Source: Rhodoferax sp.
Lineage (GTDB): Bacteria; Pseudomonadota; Gammaproteobacteria; Burkholderiales; Burkholderiaceae_C
Assembly: GCA_021737905.1 (NCBI GenBank)
Contig: JAIPDA010000001.1
Location: 1-51,141 of the forward strand
Length of the DNA stretch: 51,141 nt
Direction of reading: 5' to 3'
Each line of letters opens with the position of its first letter. Position 1 is the first letter of the stretch. The notes beneath the pieces are model-generated. The model was not told the origin of the DNA and did no database searches. It saw only the letters and a list, made by a program, of their open reading frames with translations. Position numbers and translations under genes: made by a program. This document shows, in pieces, positions 33,601-41,399 of this stretch.

Positions 33601-34524
33601 GATGTTCCCGCCTATGCAAGAGGCTTCGGCCGAGGTTGGGTCGACCGCAAAGACAAAACCGGCCCGGTCGGCCATGTCAGCCACGCGCTGCGTGACCACG
33701 CCCGCTTCGGTCCAAATGGTGGGGACCGGTTCGGCCAGACCTGGCAGCATGACTTTTTGCACCTCGGTCATGACTTCGAGTTTTTCGGTGTTGATCACCG
33801 CTGACTTCCAGGTCAGGGGGATGGCGCCGCCGGTGTAGCCGGTACCGCCGCCACGTGGCACGATCGTCAGGCCCAACTCGATGCAGGCCTTGACCATGCC
33901 GACCATTTCGACTTCGGTGTCAGGGGTCAGCACCACAAACGGGTACTCGACACGCCAGTCTGTCGCGTCGGTCACATGCGAGACACGCGACAAACCGTCG
34001 AACTTGATATTGTCTTTTTGCGTGCACTTGCCCAGCTTGCGTTGCGTCTTGCGCCGCAGCTCAGTCATGGCCTGGAAAGAGGCAGAAAAGCGATCTACAG
34101 CCGCCCTCGCCAAAACCAGTAACTCGCCCACGATCAGGTCACGATCGGCATGCGTGTCGGGTGTACGGCGCTTTTCGACCTCCCCGAGCCGGTGTTGCAA
34201 GGCCTCCACCAGCAACTTGCGACGCTTGGGGTTGTCCAGCAGGTCGTCTTGCAGGTAGGGATTGCGCTGCACCACCCAGATATCGCCAAGCACTTCATAG
34301 AGCATGCGCGCTGAGCGGCCGGTGCGACGCTCGCCGCGCAGTTCATTGAGCAGCGCCCAGGCCCTGTCACCCAGCAGTCGAATCACGACTTCACGGTCAG
34401 AAAACGAGGTGTAGTTGTATGGAATCTCGCGGATCCGGGCCTGGCCCGCCGCGTCGCCCAGCGAAAACTCCGAGGAGTCGCCGGCGATGGCCTGAAATTC
34501 GTCTAATGTTGTGAGAGCGTTCAT
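30628..34524 (-). CDS. large FAD/Fe-S dehydrogenase fusion (DUF3683, FAD oxidase, ferredoxin, CCG domains)
   Basis: 1298 residues. An N-terminal DUF3683-type region (about 1-150) precedes a PCMH FAD-binding domain with PRGGGTGYTGGAIPL near 221-235, and an FAD-linked oxidase C-terminal domain to about 800 (HMHAGDGNVHTNLPV, SGEHGIG). Two 4Fe-4S motifs follow (CLRCGKCKPVC near 825, CTVCHKCLTPCP near 887), then two CCG domains (CCGYPQRGSGQ near 1069, CCGESGTLG near 1190). This merges in one chain what GlcD/GlcF or Dld/LldE-type complexes split, so it probably oxidises a 2-hydroxy acid (lactate or glycolate) and reduces quinone; the substrate is unknown. It heads the run containing the ubi genes. 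Confidence 0.92.
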   Translation of the reverse strand: MNALTTLDEFQAIAGDSSEFSLGDAAGQARIREIPYNYTSFSDREVVIRLLGDRAWALLNELRGERRTGRSARMLYEVLGDIWVVQRNPYLQDDLLDNPKRRKLLVEALQHRLGEVEKRRTPDTHADRDLIVGELLVLARAAVDRFSASFQAMTELRRKTQRKLGKCTQKDNIKFDGLSRVSHVTDATDWRVEYPFVVLTPDTEVEMVGMVKACIELGLTIVPRGGGTGYTGGAIPLTWKSAVINTEKLEVMTEVQKVMLPGLAEPVPTIWTEAGVVTQRVADMADRAGFVFAVDPTSAEASCIGGNIAMNAGGKKGVLGGTAVDNLASWRMVTPDAQWLEVVRLNHNLGKIHDVEMASFELNYFEADGKTPIRTERMDIPGKTFRKEGLGKDVTDKFLSGLPGIQKEGCDGLITSARWIVHKMPAHTRTVCLEFFGNAKDAVPSIVEIKDFMFAEQKRAGAILAGFEHLDDRYLKAVGYATKSKRGGLPKMVLVGDIAGDDADVVARATSEVVRIANSRAGEGFIAISADARKKFWLDRKRTAAISRHTNAFKINEDVVIPLPRLAEYSDGIERINIELSLANKLKLCDALEAFFTQGQLPLGKSDDANEIPSAELLEDRVSQALSLVREVRSLWRGWLDQVEPLFAQLQDHSLRASWKTQLRLPLQAVFNGAAFQPILDECSAIHARVLKGRVWVALHMHAGDGNVHTNLPVNSDNYDMLQTAHRAVARIMVLARSLDGVISGEHGIGITKLDFLTEAELQPFTDYKLRVDPEGRFNKGKLLRDAAFPADLTNAYTPSFGLMGHESLIMQQSDIGDIAHSIKDCLRCGKCKPVCATHVPRANLLYSPRNKILATSLLIEAFLYEEQTRRGISIKHWEEFEDVADHCTVCHKCLTPCPVNIDFGEVSMNMRNLLRKMGQKSFRPGNAAAMFFLNATNPQTIKFMRSAMVDVGFKAQRLAHDLLRSFARKQTAKPPASVGKAPVKEQVIHFINKKMPGGLPKKSARALLDIEDKDYVPIIRDPKRTTAETEAVFYFPGCGSERLFSQVGLATQAMLWHAGVQTVLPPGYLCCGYPQRGSGQFDKADKIITDNRVLFHRVANTLNYLDIKTVVVSCGTCYDQLQGYEFDKIFPGCRIIDIHEYLLEKNITLRTDAPGQGYLYHDPCHSPMKLQEPMKTVKALMGDNVLKNDRCCGESGTLGVTRPDISTQIRYRKEEELQKGEAALRASGAVAAQGNVKILTSCPSCLQGLSRFGDDLNNGLLEADYIVVEMANQILGKDWMPAYVEAANHGGIERVLV

Positions 34525-34740
34525 CTTGAAAAATAGACTGACAAGGAGGGAGAGCCCCCCTGAACACCGATGTTAACGCAGCACCACCGCCAGCCTAGGG
34601 TTAGCACCCGGGTGACCTCATGGAAGTCGCGGTTGTTGCCCTTAGCTCAAGGCTGGTGCAAACTCCCGGTAGCAGCAGACTATCCCCCCACAGGATTCGG
34701 CTCGCCGACATACCGCTGTCCGACAAACCCTCTTTTTGCC

Positions 34741-35502
34741 ATGAAAACCTCCACGCTTCCGGTCTGGCCCTACCCTCGCTGGGTCGCGCACCGCGGCGCC
34801 GGCAAGCTGGCACCCGAAAACACCCTGGCCGCGTTTCGACTCGGTACACGCTACGGCTACCGGATGTTTGAGTGTGACGTCAAACTGAGCGCGGATGAAG
34901 TGCCTTTTTTGCTGCACGACGCCTCGCTGGAGCGCACCACCAACGGCTGCGGCATCGCCGGGCAGTTGAGCTGGGCCGAACTCTCGCGCCTGGACGCTGG
35001 CAGCTGGCACTCGCGCTCCTACGCGGGCGAGCCCATCGCCAGCCTGGAGGCCGTGGCGCGCTATTGCCTGGGCAACGGACTTGCGCTGAACATCGAGATC
35101 AAGCCCACGCCGGGTGTCGAGTCGCTGACTGGCGCGCTGGTGGCTGACGCGGCGGCGCGGCTGTGGGCGAACGCCCCGGCCGGGACCATGGCGCCGCTGC
35201 TGACCTCTTTCAGCCCCGATGCACTGGAGGCTGCGCAATCAGCGCAGCCGCAGTTGCCGCGCGGCCTGCTACTCGAGCAGTTATGGACCGGCTGGCTGGA
35301 AACCGCCTTGCGCTTGGGCTGCGTGGCGGTGGTGTGCAACCAGGCGCTGTGGGATGAATCTAGCGTGCGCCAGGCGCGCAGCGCTGGCCTGCGGATGTCG
35401 AGCTACACCGTCAATGACGAATGGGCGGCTGAGCGCCTGCTGGCACTGGGCACCGACGCCATCATCACCGACCGGGTCGATTTGTTTTCTGCGTCGCGCT
35501 AA
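34741..35502 (+). CDS. ugpQ: glycerophosphodiester phosphodiesterase
   Basis: 253 residues from the ATG at 34741; the frame is open 57 codons upstream but without family similarity. GDPD signature: VAHRGAGKLAPENTLAAF at about 13-30, FECDVKLSADEVPFLLHDASLERTTNG, then NIEIKPTP and the terminal GTDAIITDRVDLF. It hydrolyses glycerophosphodiesters to glycerol 3-phosphate and an alcohol. No signal peptide, hence cytoplasmic UgpQ-like rather than GlpQ. No ugp transporter is adjacent in the window. The 216 bases before it, back to the DUF3683 gene, hold no gene I can support. Confidence 0.93.
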   Translation: MKTSTLPVWPYPRWVAHRGAGKLAPENTLAAFRLGTRYGYRMFECDVKLSADEVPFLLHDASLERTTNGCGIAGQLSWAELSRLDAGSWHSRSYAGEPIASLEAVARYCLGNGLALNIEIKPTPGVESLTGALVADAAARLWANAPAGTMAPLLTSFSPDALEAAQSAQPQLPRGLLLEQLWTGWLETALRLGCVAVVCNQALWDESSVRQARSAGLRMSSYTVNDEWAAERLLALGTDAIITDRVDLFSASR

Positions 35503-35518
35503 GCACGCAGGGAGGGTT

Positions 35519-35809
35519 TCAGGCGCGCCAAGCGCGCATCAACAACCATTGGGCGATGGCGGCAGCCAAGGTCATGGCGGCATAGGTCAGCAGTTTGCCG
35601 TCTTGCGAAAAAAACACCAGCCCGGCCACCATGACCAGCACGTTGACCAGCGCCACGATCGCAAATTGCCTTCCCCAGCCCATGCGCGAGGATCTGGCAG
35701 CGCTGCGCCCCCCCGGCCAGCGCCGGGCTGCCAGCACCACACACAAAGCCACAAAAAGCGCAGGCGCAATGAAATTCAAAAGGTGGTTTGTCAGCAGGTA
35801 GGCTGTCAT
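35519..35809 (-). CDS. small integral membrane protein of unknown function
   Basis: 96 residues from MTAYLLTNHLLNF; the frame is open another 27 codons with no clear start. Three hydrophobic segments are visible: about 8-26 (NHLLNFIAPALFVALCVVLAA), about 47-67 (FAIVALVNVLVMVAGLVFF) and about 72-93 (TYAAMTLAAAIAQWLLM), separated by a basic loop (RRWPGGRSAARSSR). I do not recognise a family. It ends 16 bases from the ugpQ stop (convergent) and is divergent from hemA. Confidence 0.7.
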   Translation of the reverse strand: MTAYLLTNHLLNFIAPALFVALCVVLAARRWPGGRSAARSSRMGWGRQFAIVALVNVLVMVAGLVFFSQDGKLLTYAAMTLAAAIAQWLLMRAWRA

Positions 35810-35924
35810 AGTGGATGGCGACTGGCGCCGCAACAGTGGTGCGTTTCGAAATCTGCTTGACTGCAGTTTAAGCGCTCCATAAGGCGTCAATTGGCGAGGC
35901 CCAAGGGCGGCACCGCCAAAAATT

Positions 35925-35930
35925 TATAAT
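35925..35930 (+). promoter_or_regulatory. consensus -10 box placing the hemA transcription start at or near its ATG
   Basis: A perfect TATAAT ends 6 bases before the hemA start codon. With the usual 6-8 base spacing, transcription would begin at about 35937, the A of ATG. There is no convincing -35 at 17 bases; the spacer holds GGCG-GCAC-CGCC. No Shine-Dalgarno can fit at a normal distance. A further upstream promoter remains possible. Confidence 0.5.
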
Positions 35931-35936
35931 CAGGGC

Positions 35937-37217
35937 ATGTCAGTCTGGGCCCTCGGTTTAAACCATCACACAGCGCCGCTGGACTTGCGGGGCCGTTTCG
36001 CTTTTGCGCTCGATCAGATCGAACCCACGCTCAAGGGCTTGCGCGCGTCATTGGCGCGTCAGCCTGAAGCAACATTGCTGTCCACCTGCAACCGCACCGA
36101 GATTTACTGTGCCGGCGAGCATGCCGACCTGGACAGCACCATTGATTGGCTGGCACATAACGGCGGCGTCTCGCCAGACCTGCTGCGCTCACACAGCTAC
36201 GCACTGCACAACGACGAGGCCGCACGCCATGCTTTTCGCGTGGCCAGCGGGCTGGACTCCATGGTGCTGGGCGAGCCGCAAATCCTCGGCCAAATGAAAG
36301 ACGCGGTGCGCGCAGCAGAAGATGCCGGCACCATTGGCACCACGCTGCAGCAGTTGTTTCAGCGCTCGTTTTCTGTGGCCAAGGACGTGCGCAGCAACAC
36401 CGACGTTGGCGCCCACAGCATCAGCATGGCGGCGGCCTCGGTGCGCCTGGCCGGTCAACTCTTTGAGAATCTGGCGGACATCCGGATCTTGTTTGTGGGT
36501 GCCGGTGAAATGATTGAGCTGGCGGCCACCCATTTCGCTGCGAAAAACCCAAAGTCCTTGGCGATTGCCAACCGCACGCTGGAGCGCGGCGAAAAACTGG
36601 CCGGGCGCTTTGGGGCTGAAGTACTGCGACTGAGCGATTTGCCACAGCGCCTGCATGAATTTGACGCTGTGATCAGCTGCACTGCCAGCAGCTTGCCCAT
36701 CATCGGCTTGGGTGCGGTGGAACGCGCGCTCAAGCAGCGCAAACACCGGCCCATGTTCATGGTCGATCTGGCGGTGCCCCGTGACATCGAGCCCGAAGTG
36801 CAGGCGCTCCAAGATGTTTTTCTCTACACCGTGGACGATCTGGCCAAGGTGGTGCAAACAGGCAAAGAACATCGGCAGGCCGCTGTGGCGCAAGCCGAAG
36901 TGATCATTGATGCGGGCGTGCAAAACTTCATGCACTGGCTCAACCAGCGTGGCACTGTGCCACTGATCCAGCAACTCAATGCGCAGGCTGATGAGTGGCG
37001 CAGCCTGGAGATCAACCGCGCCAGAAAAATGCTGCATAAGGGCGAGCCGATAGAAGCCGTGCTTGAAGCCCTGTCACGCGGGCTGACTCAGAAAATGCTG
37101 CACGGCGCGATGGCCGAGTTGCACGCCTGTGATGCACAAACGCGCGACAGCACGGCCCAGGTGGTCAGTCGCCTTTTCCTGCGCGGCAACCCGCCCAAAG
37201 ACAGTAACAGCCTTTAG
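35937..37217 (+). CDS. hemA: glutamyl-tRNA reductase
   Basis: 426 residues. First enzyme of the C5 haem/tetrapyrrole pathway; it reduces Glu-tRNA to glutamate 1-semialdehyde with NADPH. The catalytic Cys51 lies in STCNRTEIY, followed by HAFRVASGLDSMVLGEPQILGQMK, the NADPH motif FVGAGEMIELAATHF and the C-terminal dimerisation helices. The start MSVWALGLNHHTAPL is the family start. It is followed by prfA and prmC, the classic hemA-prfA-prmC order, with a structured 106-base gap after it. Confidence 0.98.
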   Translation: MSVWALGLNHHTAPLDLRGRFAFALDQIEPTLKGLRASLARQPEATLLSTCNRTEIYCAGEHADLDSTIDWLAHNGGVSPDLLRSHSYALHNDEAARHAFRVASGLDSMVLGEPQILGQMKDAVRAAEDAGTIGTTLQQLFQRSFSVAKDVRSNTDVGAHSISMAAASVRLAGQLFENLADIRILFVGAGEMIELAATHFAAKNPKSLAIANRTLERGEKLAGRFGAEVLRLSDLPQRLHEFDAVISCTASSLPIIGLGAVERALKQRKHRPMFMVDLAVPRDIEPEVQALQDVFLYTVDDLAKVVQTGKEHRQAAVAQAEVIIDAGVQNFMHWLNQRGTVPLIQQLNAQADEWRSLEINRARKMLHKGEPIEAVLEALSRGLTQKMLHGAMAELHACDAQTRDSTAQVVSRLFLRGNPPKDSNSL

Positions 37218-37240
37218 CGGTGACCGCCCCAGCGGCCCGT

Positions 37241-37297
37241 GCACCCCGACTTGAAAGCGGGGTGCCCCATTGGGCTTTGCAGTGCATGCGCACCCCG
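37241..37297 (+). promoter_or_regulatory. two mutually exclusive 8-bp stems between hemA and prfA
   Basis: GCACCCCG occurs at 37241-37248 and again at 37290-37297. The complement CGGGGTGC at 37258-37265 lies between and can pair with either. The first stem has a 9-base loop. The second has a 24-base loop that itself contains CCC-ATT-GGG-like pairing (CCCATTGGG). No T-run follows either stem. The layout resembles an RNA switch or attenuator, but no ligand or protein is indicated. Confidence 0.4.
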
Positions 37298-37323
37298 GTC
37301 AATTTCTTGCACAACTCATTCAG

Positions 37324-38439
37324 ATGAAACCTTTTTTACGTCAAACCCTGGACCGCCAACTACTTCGCCTGCAGGAGCTGGACGCCCTGCTGTCGGCGAG
37401 CGACGTGGTCAGTGACATGGGCCGCTTTCGCAGCCTGACCCGCGAACACGCAGAAGCCAGCCTGATCACCGCGCAGTACCAGCGCTTGACGCAGCGTGAG
37501 ACAGATCTGGCTGAAGCCCAGTCTTTGCTCGCTGACGCAGGCAGCGATCCAGACATGTCAGCGATGGCCGAGGATGAAATCACTGCGGCCAAAGCCGACA
37601 TCAGCCGGCTTGACGAGGCGCTGCAAAGAATGCTGATACCCAAAGACCCGGACGACGCCAGGCCGGCTTTTCTGGAGCTGCGCGCGGGGGCCGGCGGTGA
37701 CGAATCTGCGCTGTTTGCTGCCGACCTGTTTCGCATGTACACGCGTTACGCCGAGCGTTGCGGCTGGCGCTGCGAAATCATCAGCGAGTCGCCTTCTGAG
37801 CTGGGCGGCTACAAGGAGGTGGTGCTGCGCATCGAAGGGGCGGCCGATGCGCTGGGCATGGGCGTTTACGGCCGGCTGCGCTTTGAGTCGGGCGGCCACC
37901 GGGTGCAGCGCGTGCCGGCCACCGAAACCCAGGGCCGCATCCACACCAGCGCTTGCACCGTCGCCGTGCTGCCGGAGCCCGACGAAGCGGTGGCCATCCA
38001 GATCAACCCGGCCGACCTGCGAATTGACACCTACCGCGCCAGCGGGGCCGGTGGCCAGCACATCAACAAGACCGACTCGGCGGTGCGCATCACTCACCTG
38101 CCCACCGGCATCGTGGCCGAATGCCAGGACGGCCGCAGCCAGCACGGTAACAAGGCGCAAGCGCTGAAGGTGCTGACGGCACGCATCCAAGAAAAAGACC
38201 GCTCTGAACGGGCTGCCAAAGACGCTGCCATGCGCAAAGGCCTGATCGGCAGCGGCGACCGCAGCGACCGCATCCGCACCTACAACTTCCCCCAGGGCCG
38301 GCTCACCGACCATCGCATCAACCTCACTTTGTACAAACTGGGGGCCATCATGGAAGGCGACATGGACGATGTGATCACCGCCTTGCAAGTCGAGCGCGGC
38401 GCAGAACTGCTGGCCGAACTGGAAAACCGCTATGGCTGA
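37324..38439 (+). CDS. prfA: peptide chain release factor 1
   Basis: 371 residues from MKPFLRQTL, slightly longer than the usual 360. It reads UAA and UAG stop codons: the PAT codon-recognition tripeptide is at 198-200 and the catalytic GGQ at 243-245 (SGAGGQHINKTDSAVR). No Shine-Dalgarno is seen before the ATG; the upstream frame is open 18 codons but not family-like. The stop overlaps the prmC start by 8 bases. Confidence 0.97.
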   Translation: MKPFLRQTLDRQLLRLQELDALLSASDVVSDMGRFRSLTREHAEASLITAQYQRLTQRETDLAEAQSLLADAGSDPDMSAMAEDEITAAKADISRLDEALQRMLIPKDPDDARPAFLELRAGAGGDESALFAADLFRMYTRYAERCGWRCEIISESPSELGGYKEVVLRIEGAADALGMGVYGRLRFESGGHRVQRVPATETQGRIHTSACTVAVLPEPDEAVAIQINPADLRIDTYRASGAGGQHINKTDSAVRITHLPTGIVAECQDGRSQHGNKAQALKVLTARIQEKDRSERAAKDAAMRKGLIGSGDRSDRIRTYNFPQGRLTDHRINLTLYKLGAIMEGDMDDVITALQVERGAELLAELENRYG

Positions 38440-39325
38440 ACCCGCTGACAGTCCAAACGACACCAGCAACTTGGACAACATAGCCAAAGCCTTGCGTCAA
38501 GCGCTCAGCAGCGGCTTGACCCGGCTGGAAGCGCAGCGATTACTGCTGCATTCGCTGGGCCGCCCGCTCACAGACCGCGCATGGCTGACAAGCCATGTCC
38601 ATGACACACTCACACCGGAGCAGGCACAAGGATTTACCGCCCTGTGCACTCGCTCAAGCCAGGGTGAGCCGCTGGCTTACCTGCTCGGCCAACAAGAATT
38701 TTTCGGTTTGACGCTGGCGGTTGATCCGCGGGTGCTGATTCCCCGGCCGGACACCGAAACCCTGGTGAACTGGGCGCTGACACTGCTGCCGGCGGCGCCT
38801 GGCTCGGCCAGGGTGCTGGACCTGGGCACAGGCAGCGGCGCGGTAGCGCTGGCGCTCAAACATGCCCGCCCGTCAAGCGAGGTGCTGGCCATCGACGCCA
38901 GCGAGCCAGCCTTGTGCGTAGCGCGCGCAAACGCTCTTTCGCTGGGTCTGGACGTCAGGATGATCGCCAGCTGCTGGCTGGAGGGCGTCAGCGGCGTGTT
39001 TGACCTGATTGTCAGCAACCCGCCTTATGTTCGCACGGGCGATCCGCACCTTGCCGCCTTGGGCCATGAGCCCTTGCAGGCGCTGACCGCCGGGGCAGAT
39101 GGGCACGATGACTTGCGCCAGATCATTGCGCAGGCGCCGCAGCACCTATTGGGCGGTGGCTGGCTGCTGCTAGAGCACGGCTACGACCAGGCCGGCGCGG
39201 TGAGTATGCTGCTGCAGGCGGGCGGCTTTGAAGCGGTCAGCAGCCGCCCCGATCTGGCCGGTATTTTGCGCTGTACAGGGGGGCGTTGGCCGGCCGGCGG
39301 CAAGGGCACTGAAAGAGCCGGATAA
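38432..39325 (+). CDS. prmC: release factor glutamine N5-methyltransferase
   Basis: 297 residues. It methylates the Gln of the GGQ motif of RF1 and RF2. N-terminal helical bundle, then PLAYLLGQQEFFGL, IPRPDTETLV, SAM motif VLDLGTGSGAVALAL near 130-144 and the catalytic NPPY at 196-199. It overlaps its substrate gene prfA by 8 bases, so the two are coupled. Confidence 0.97.
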   Translation: MAEPADSPNDTSNLDNIAKALRQALSSGLTRLEAQRLLLHSLGRPLTDRAWLTSHVHDTLTPEQAQGFTALCTRSSQGEPLAYLLGQQEFFGLTLAVDPRVLIPRPDTETLVNWALTLLPAAPGSARVLDLGTGSGAVALALKHARPSSEVLAIDASEPALCVARANALSLGLDVRMIASCWLEGVSGVFDLIVSNPPYVRTGDPHLAALGHEPLQALTAGADGHDDLRQIIAQAPQHLLGGGWLLLEHGYDQAGAVSMLLQAGGFEAVSSRPDLAGILRCTGGRWPAGGKGTERAG

Positions 39326-39384
39326 TCCAGTTAATGGCATCCGGTTTGCCCGCCAGTCCAAATCTGAATCAAGGAGCAATGAAT

Positions 39385-39705
39385 ATGAGCGATACACAGC
39401 AACGCATCGACGACATCGTCAAATCCAGTGACGTGGTTCTTTTCATGAAAGGAACCGCCCAGTTCCCTATGTGCGGCTTTTCAGGCCGTGCAATTCAGGT
39501 GCTCAAAGCCTGTGGCGTCACCAAGCCGGCAACGGTCAACGTGCTGGAGGACGAAGAGATTCGCAACGGCATCAAGGAATACAGCAACTGGCCGACGATT
39601 CCCCAGCTCTACATCAAAGGTGAATTCATCGGCGGCTCAGACATCATGACGGAGATGTTCCAAAACGGCGAGTTGCAGCAGGTACTCGGCACGCCAGAAG
39701 CCTGA
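39385..39705 (+). CDS. grxD: monothiol glutaredoxin (Grx4 family)
   Basis: 106 residues. Monothiol active site CGFS at 30-33 (FPMCGFSGRA), then WPTIPQLYIKGEFIGGSDIMTEMFQNGEL, the glutathione and BolA/cluster-binding region. It carries 2Fe-2S clusters and takes part in iron homeostasis. Two ATGs are possible (39379, 39385); AAGGAG at 39371-39376 is only 2 bases from the first but 8 from the second, so the second is chosen. Convergent with yacG. Confidence 0.96.
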   Translation: MSDTQQRIDDIVKSSDVVLFMKGTAQFPMCGFSGRAIQVLKACGVTKPATVNVLEDEEIRNGIKEYSNWPTIPQLYIKGEFIGGSDIMTEMFQNGELQQVLGTPEA

Positions 39706-39723
39706 TCGGGCCTGGGGCTCCGA

Positions 39724-39930
39724 CTACTGCAGTTTGGCGTCGCCGTAGGGCAAGTCTTCGGGTGGCGCCTCGGTGGGCACGCGAAAGCTTTCGCTGGCCC
39801 ACGCACCCAAATCCACATTTTTGCAGCGTTCACTGCAAAAAGGCCGGAAAACATTGGCCGGCGCATACACGCTGAGGCCGCCGCAAGTCGGGCAGGCCAC
39901 GGTTTTAGTTCTGGGATTTATGTTGTCCAA
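39724..39930 (-). CDS. yacG: DNA gyrase inhibitor YacG (zinc protein)
   Basis: 68 residues. Zinc-binding Cys pattern CPTC...CSERC (residues about 13-16 and 32-36) with FRPFCSERCKNVDLGAWASE. E. coli YacG binds GyrB and inhibits gyrase. Last gene of the pilBCD-coaE-zapD-yacG run, 49 bases after zapD, a conserved association. Confidence 0.95.
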   Translation of the reverse strand: MDNINPRTKTVACPTCGGLSVYAPANVFRPFCSERCKNVDLGAWASESFRVPTEAPPEDLPYGDAKLQ

Positions 39931-39979
39931 GGTCTGGGCTTTCAGACAGGCCGCCGGCTTCAGCAGACGGCCGCTTGAA

Positions 39980-40735
39980 TCAAGCGCAAAGCGTCAATTC
40001 GAATTGCGCGTCATCGGTGTAAGTGTGTAGCCGATCGTCGTTTTCCTTTTGCATCATCCGCACCGACACCAGCAAACGGTTGGCACTGATTTCAGGAATC
40101 ACCCCTGTCGCGGAATCCAGACGCAGTCGCAGCAACTGAAAGCTGCGGCCCTGGGGCAGGGTCTGTTGGTACAGGCCACCGGAAGCCAACACTTTTTGCG
40201 GCTGCCCGGCGTCGCGCAGCAACTTCAGCAACATGCCAATCGATCGGGCCAGCGGCAGCAAAGTGCCCATCCAACGCTGCAGGTCCTCCCGGCGGCGATT
40301 GCCCGGCAGGTGCTGCCAGGCGAAATAAGCCGGCAAATCAAATTCGAAGGTGCCGCCGGGTATGCCGGCGCGGCTGCGGATGCTCATTAACCAGTCGTTG
40401 TCTGTGAGTGTTTGACCCACCTTACCCGGCAGCGCATTGAGCGCAGAGAAAAAGCCGTCGAGCTGCCCGATCACTTCATCCAGCGCATCCTCAGAAATGG
40501 ACGGGTTGCCCCGGTAAGCATTGAGAACATGTTTTTGTTTTTCAAGGTCTTTGAGGACTTCGGTTTTTAAGTCGGCGCGCCCGCCAACGTCCATGATCTC
40601 GAAAATGGTTGTGATTGCATAGTGGTGATCAACGGGTTCATCACGCTCTGCCAGCTCACCGAGGCGAGAGAATAAATGCTCAAGCCGCAAGTAAGTTCGA
40701 ATGCGTTCGTTAAAGGGATACTCGTAAAGGATCAC
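39980..40735 (-). CDS. zapD: cell division protein ZapD
   Basis: 251 residues from a GTG start, giving VILYEYPFNERIRTYLRLEHLF, the family N-terminus; longer starts read into the coaE gap and are unlikely. ZapD crosslinks FtsZ filaments at the Z-ring. Mostly helical first half (ITTIFEIMDVGGRADLKTEVLKDLE region) and a beta-rich C-terminal half (GTFEFDLPAYFAWQ, FQLLRLRL), as known for the family. 52 bases after coaE, 49 before yacG. Confidence 0.94.
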   Translation of the reverse strand: MILYEYPFNERIRTYLRLEHLFSRLGELAERDEPVDHHYAITTIFEIMDVGGRADLKTEVLKDLEKQKHVLNAYRGNPSISEDALDEVIGQLDGFFSALNALPGKVGQTLTDNDWLMSIRSRAGIPGGTFEFDLPAYFAWQHLPGNRRREDLQRWMGTLLPLARSIGMLLKLLRDAGQPQKVLASGGLYQQTLPQGRSFQLLRLRLDSATGVIPEISANRLLVSVRMMQKENDDRLHTYTDDAQFELTLCA

Positions 40736-40787
40736 AGCGCTATCTTTATCGGCGTTACGGGGGCCGGGCAGACCGGCAACCCGCGAA

Positions 40788-41399
40788 TCATAGCCCGAAG
40801 CGCTGCGCCACTGACCGTACCAGCGCGGCCAATTCCACCAAGGAGACGGTCTCGTTGTAAATACACAGGTCAGCCGCAGCCAGGCGCTGCGCACGGTCAG
40901 CCTGGCCGGCTATCACCAGTTGCACCGCCTCGCGCGTCCAGGCACTCCTTTGCATGACACGGCTGATTTGCCGGGATTCGGTGCAGTCAATCACCAAAAC
41001 CTGATGCAGCTGAGGGCGCCAATGACCGGATTCCACCAGCAATGGCACATCAAAGACGACACAGGCGGCACCGGCGCGTTCGGCGGTCAGGGCCTGCGCG
41101 GCCGTCTGGCTGGCCACCAGGGGATGGATGATGGCTTCGAGCCGGCGCTTGCTGCCTGGGTCTGAAAACACCTGCTTTCTCATGGCCTCACGGTCCAGCG
41201 CGCCGCTGGCATTGACAAAGCCGGAGCCGAATGCGCTGGCAATGGCCGGCATGGCCGCCCCGCCCGCAGCGGTGAGCTGACGGGAAATAGCATCTGCATC
41301 GATGATGCTTGCGCCCAGTTCGGCCAGCATGGCGGCGACCGTGCTCTTGCCGCTGCCGATGCCACCCGTCAGGCCGATGCGTTGCATGGTGCGGTTCAC
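40788..41399 (-). CDS. coaE: dephospho-CoA kinase
   Basis: 203 residues. Last step of CoA synthesis. Walker A GGIGSGKS at 12-19, DADAISRQL, HPLV and VFDVPLLVESG. The start at 41399 overlaps the pilD stop by 4 bases (ATGA), favouring it over the Met at position 5. Linkage with the prepilin peptidase gene is widespread in proteobacteria. Confidence 0.96.
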   Translation of the reverse strand: MNRTMQRIGLTGGIGSGKSTVAAMLAELGASIIDADAISRQLTAAGGAAMPAIASAFGSGFVNASGALDREAMRKQVFSDPGSKRRLEAIIHPLVASQTAAQALTAERAGAACVVFDVPLLVESGHWRPQLHQVLVIDCTESRQISRVMQRSAWTREAVQLVIAGQADRAQRLAAADLCIYNETVSLVELAALVRSVAQRFGL

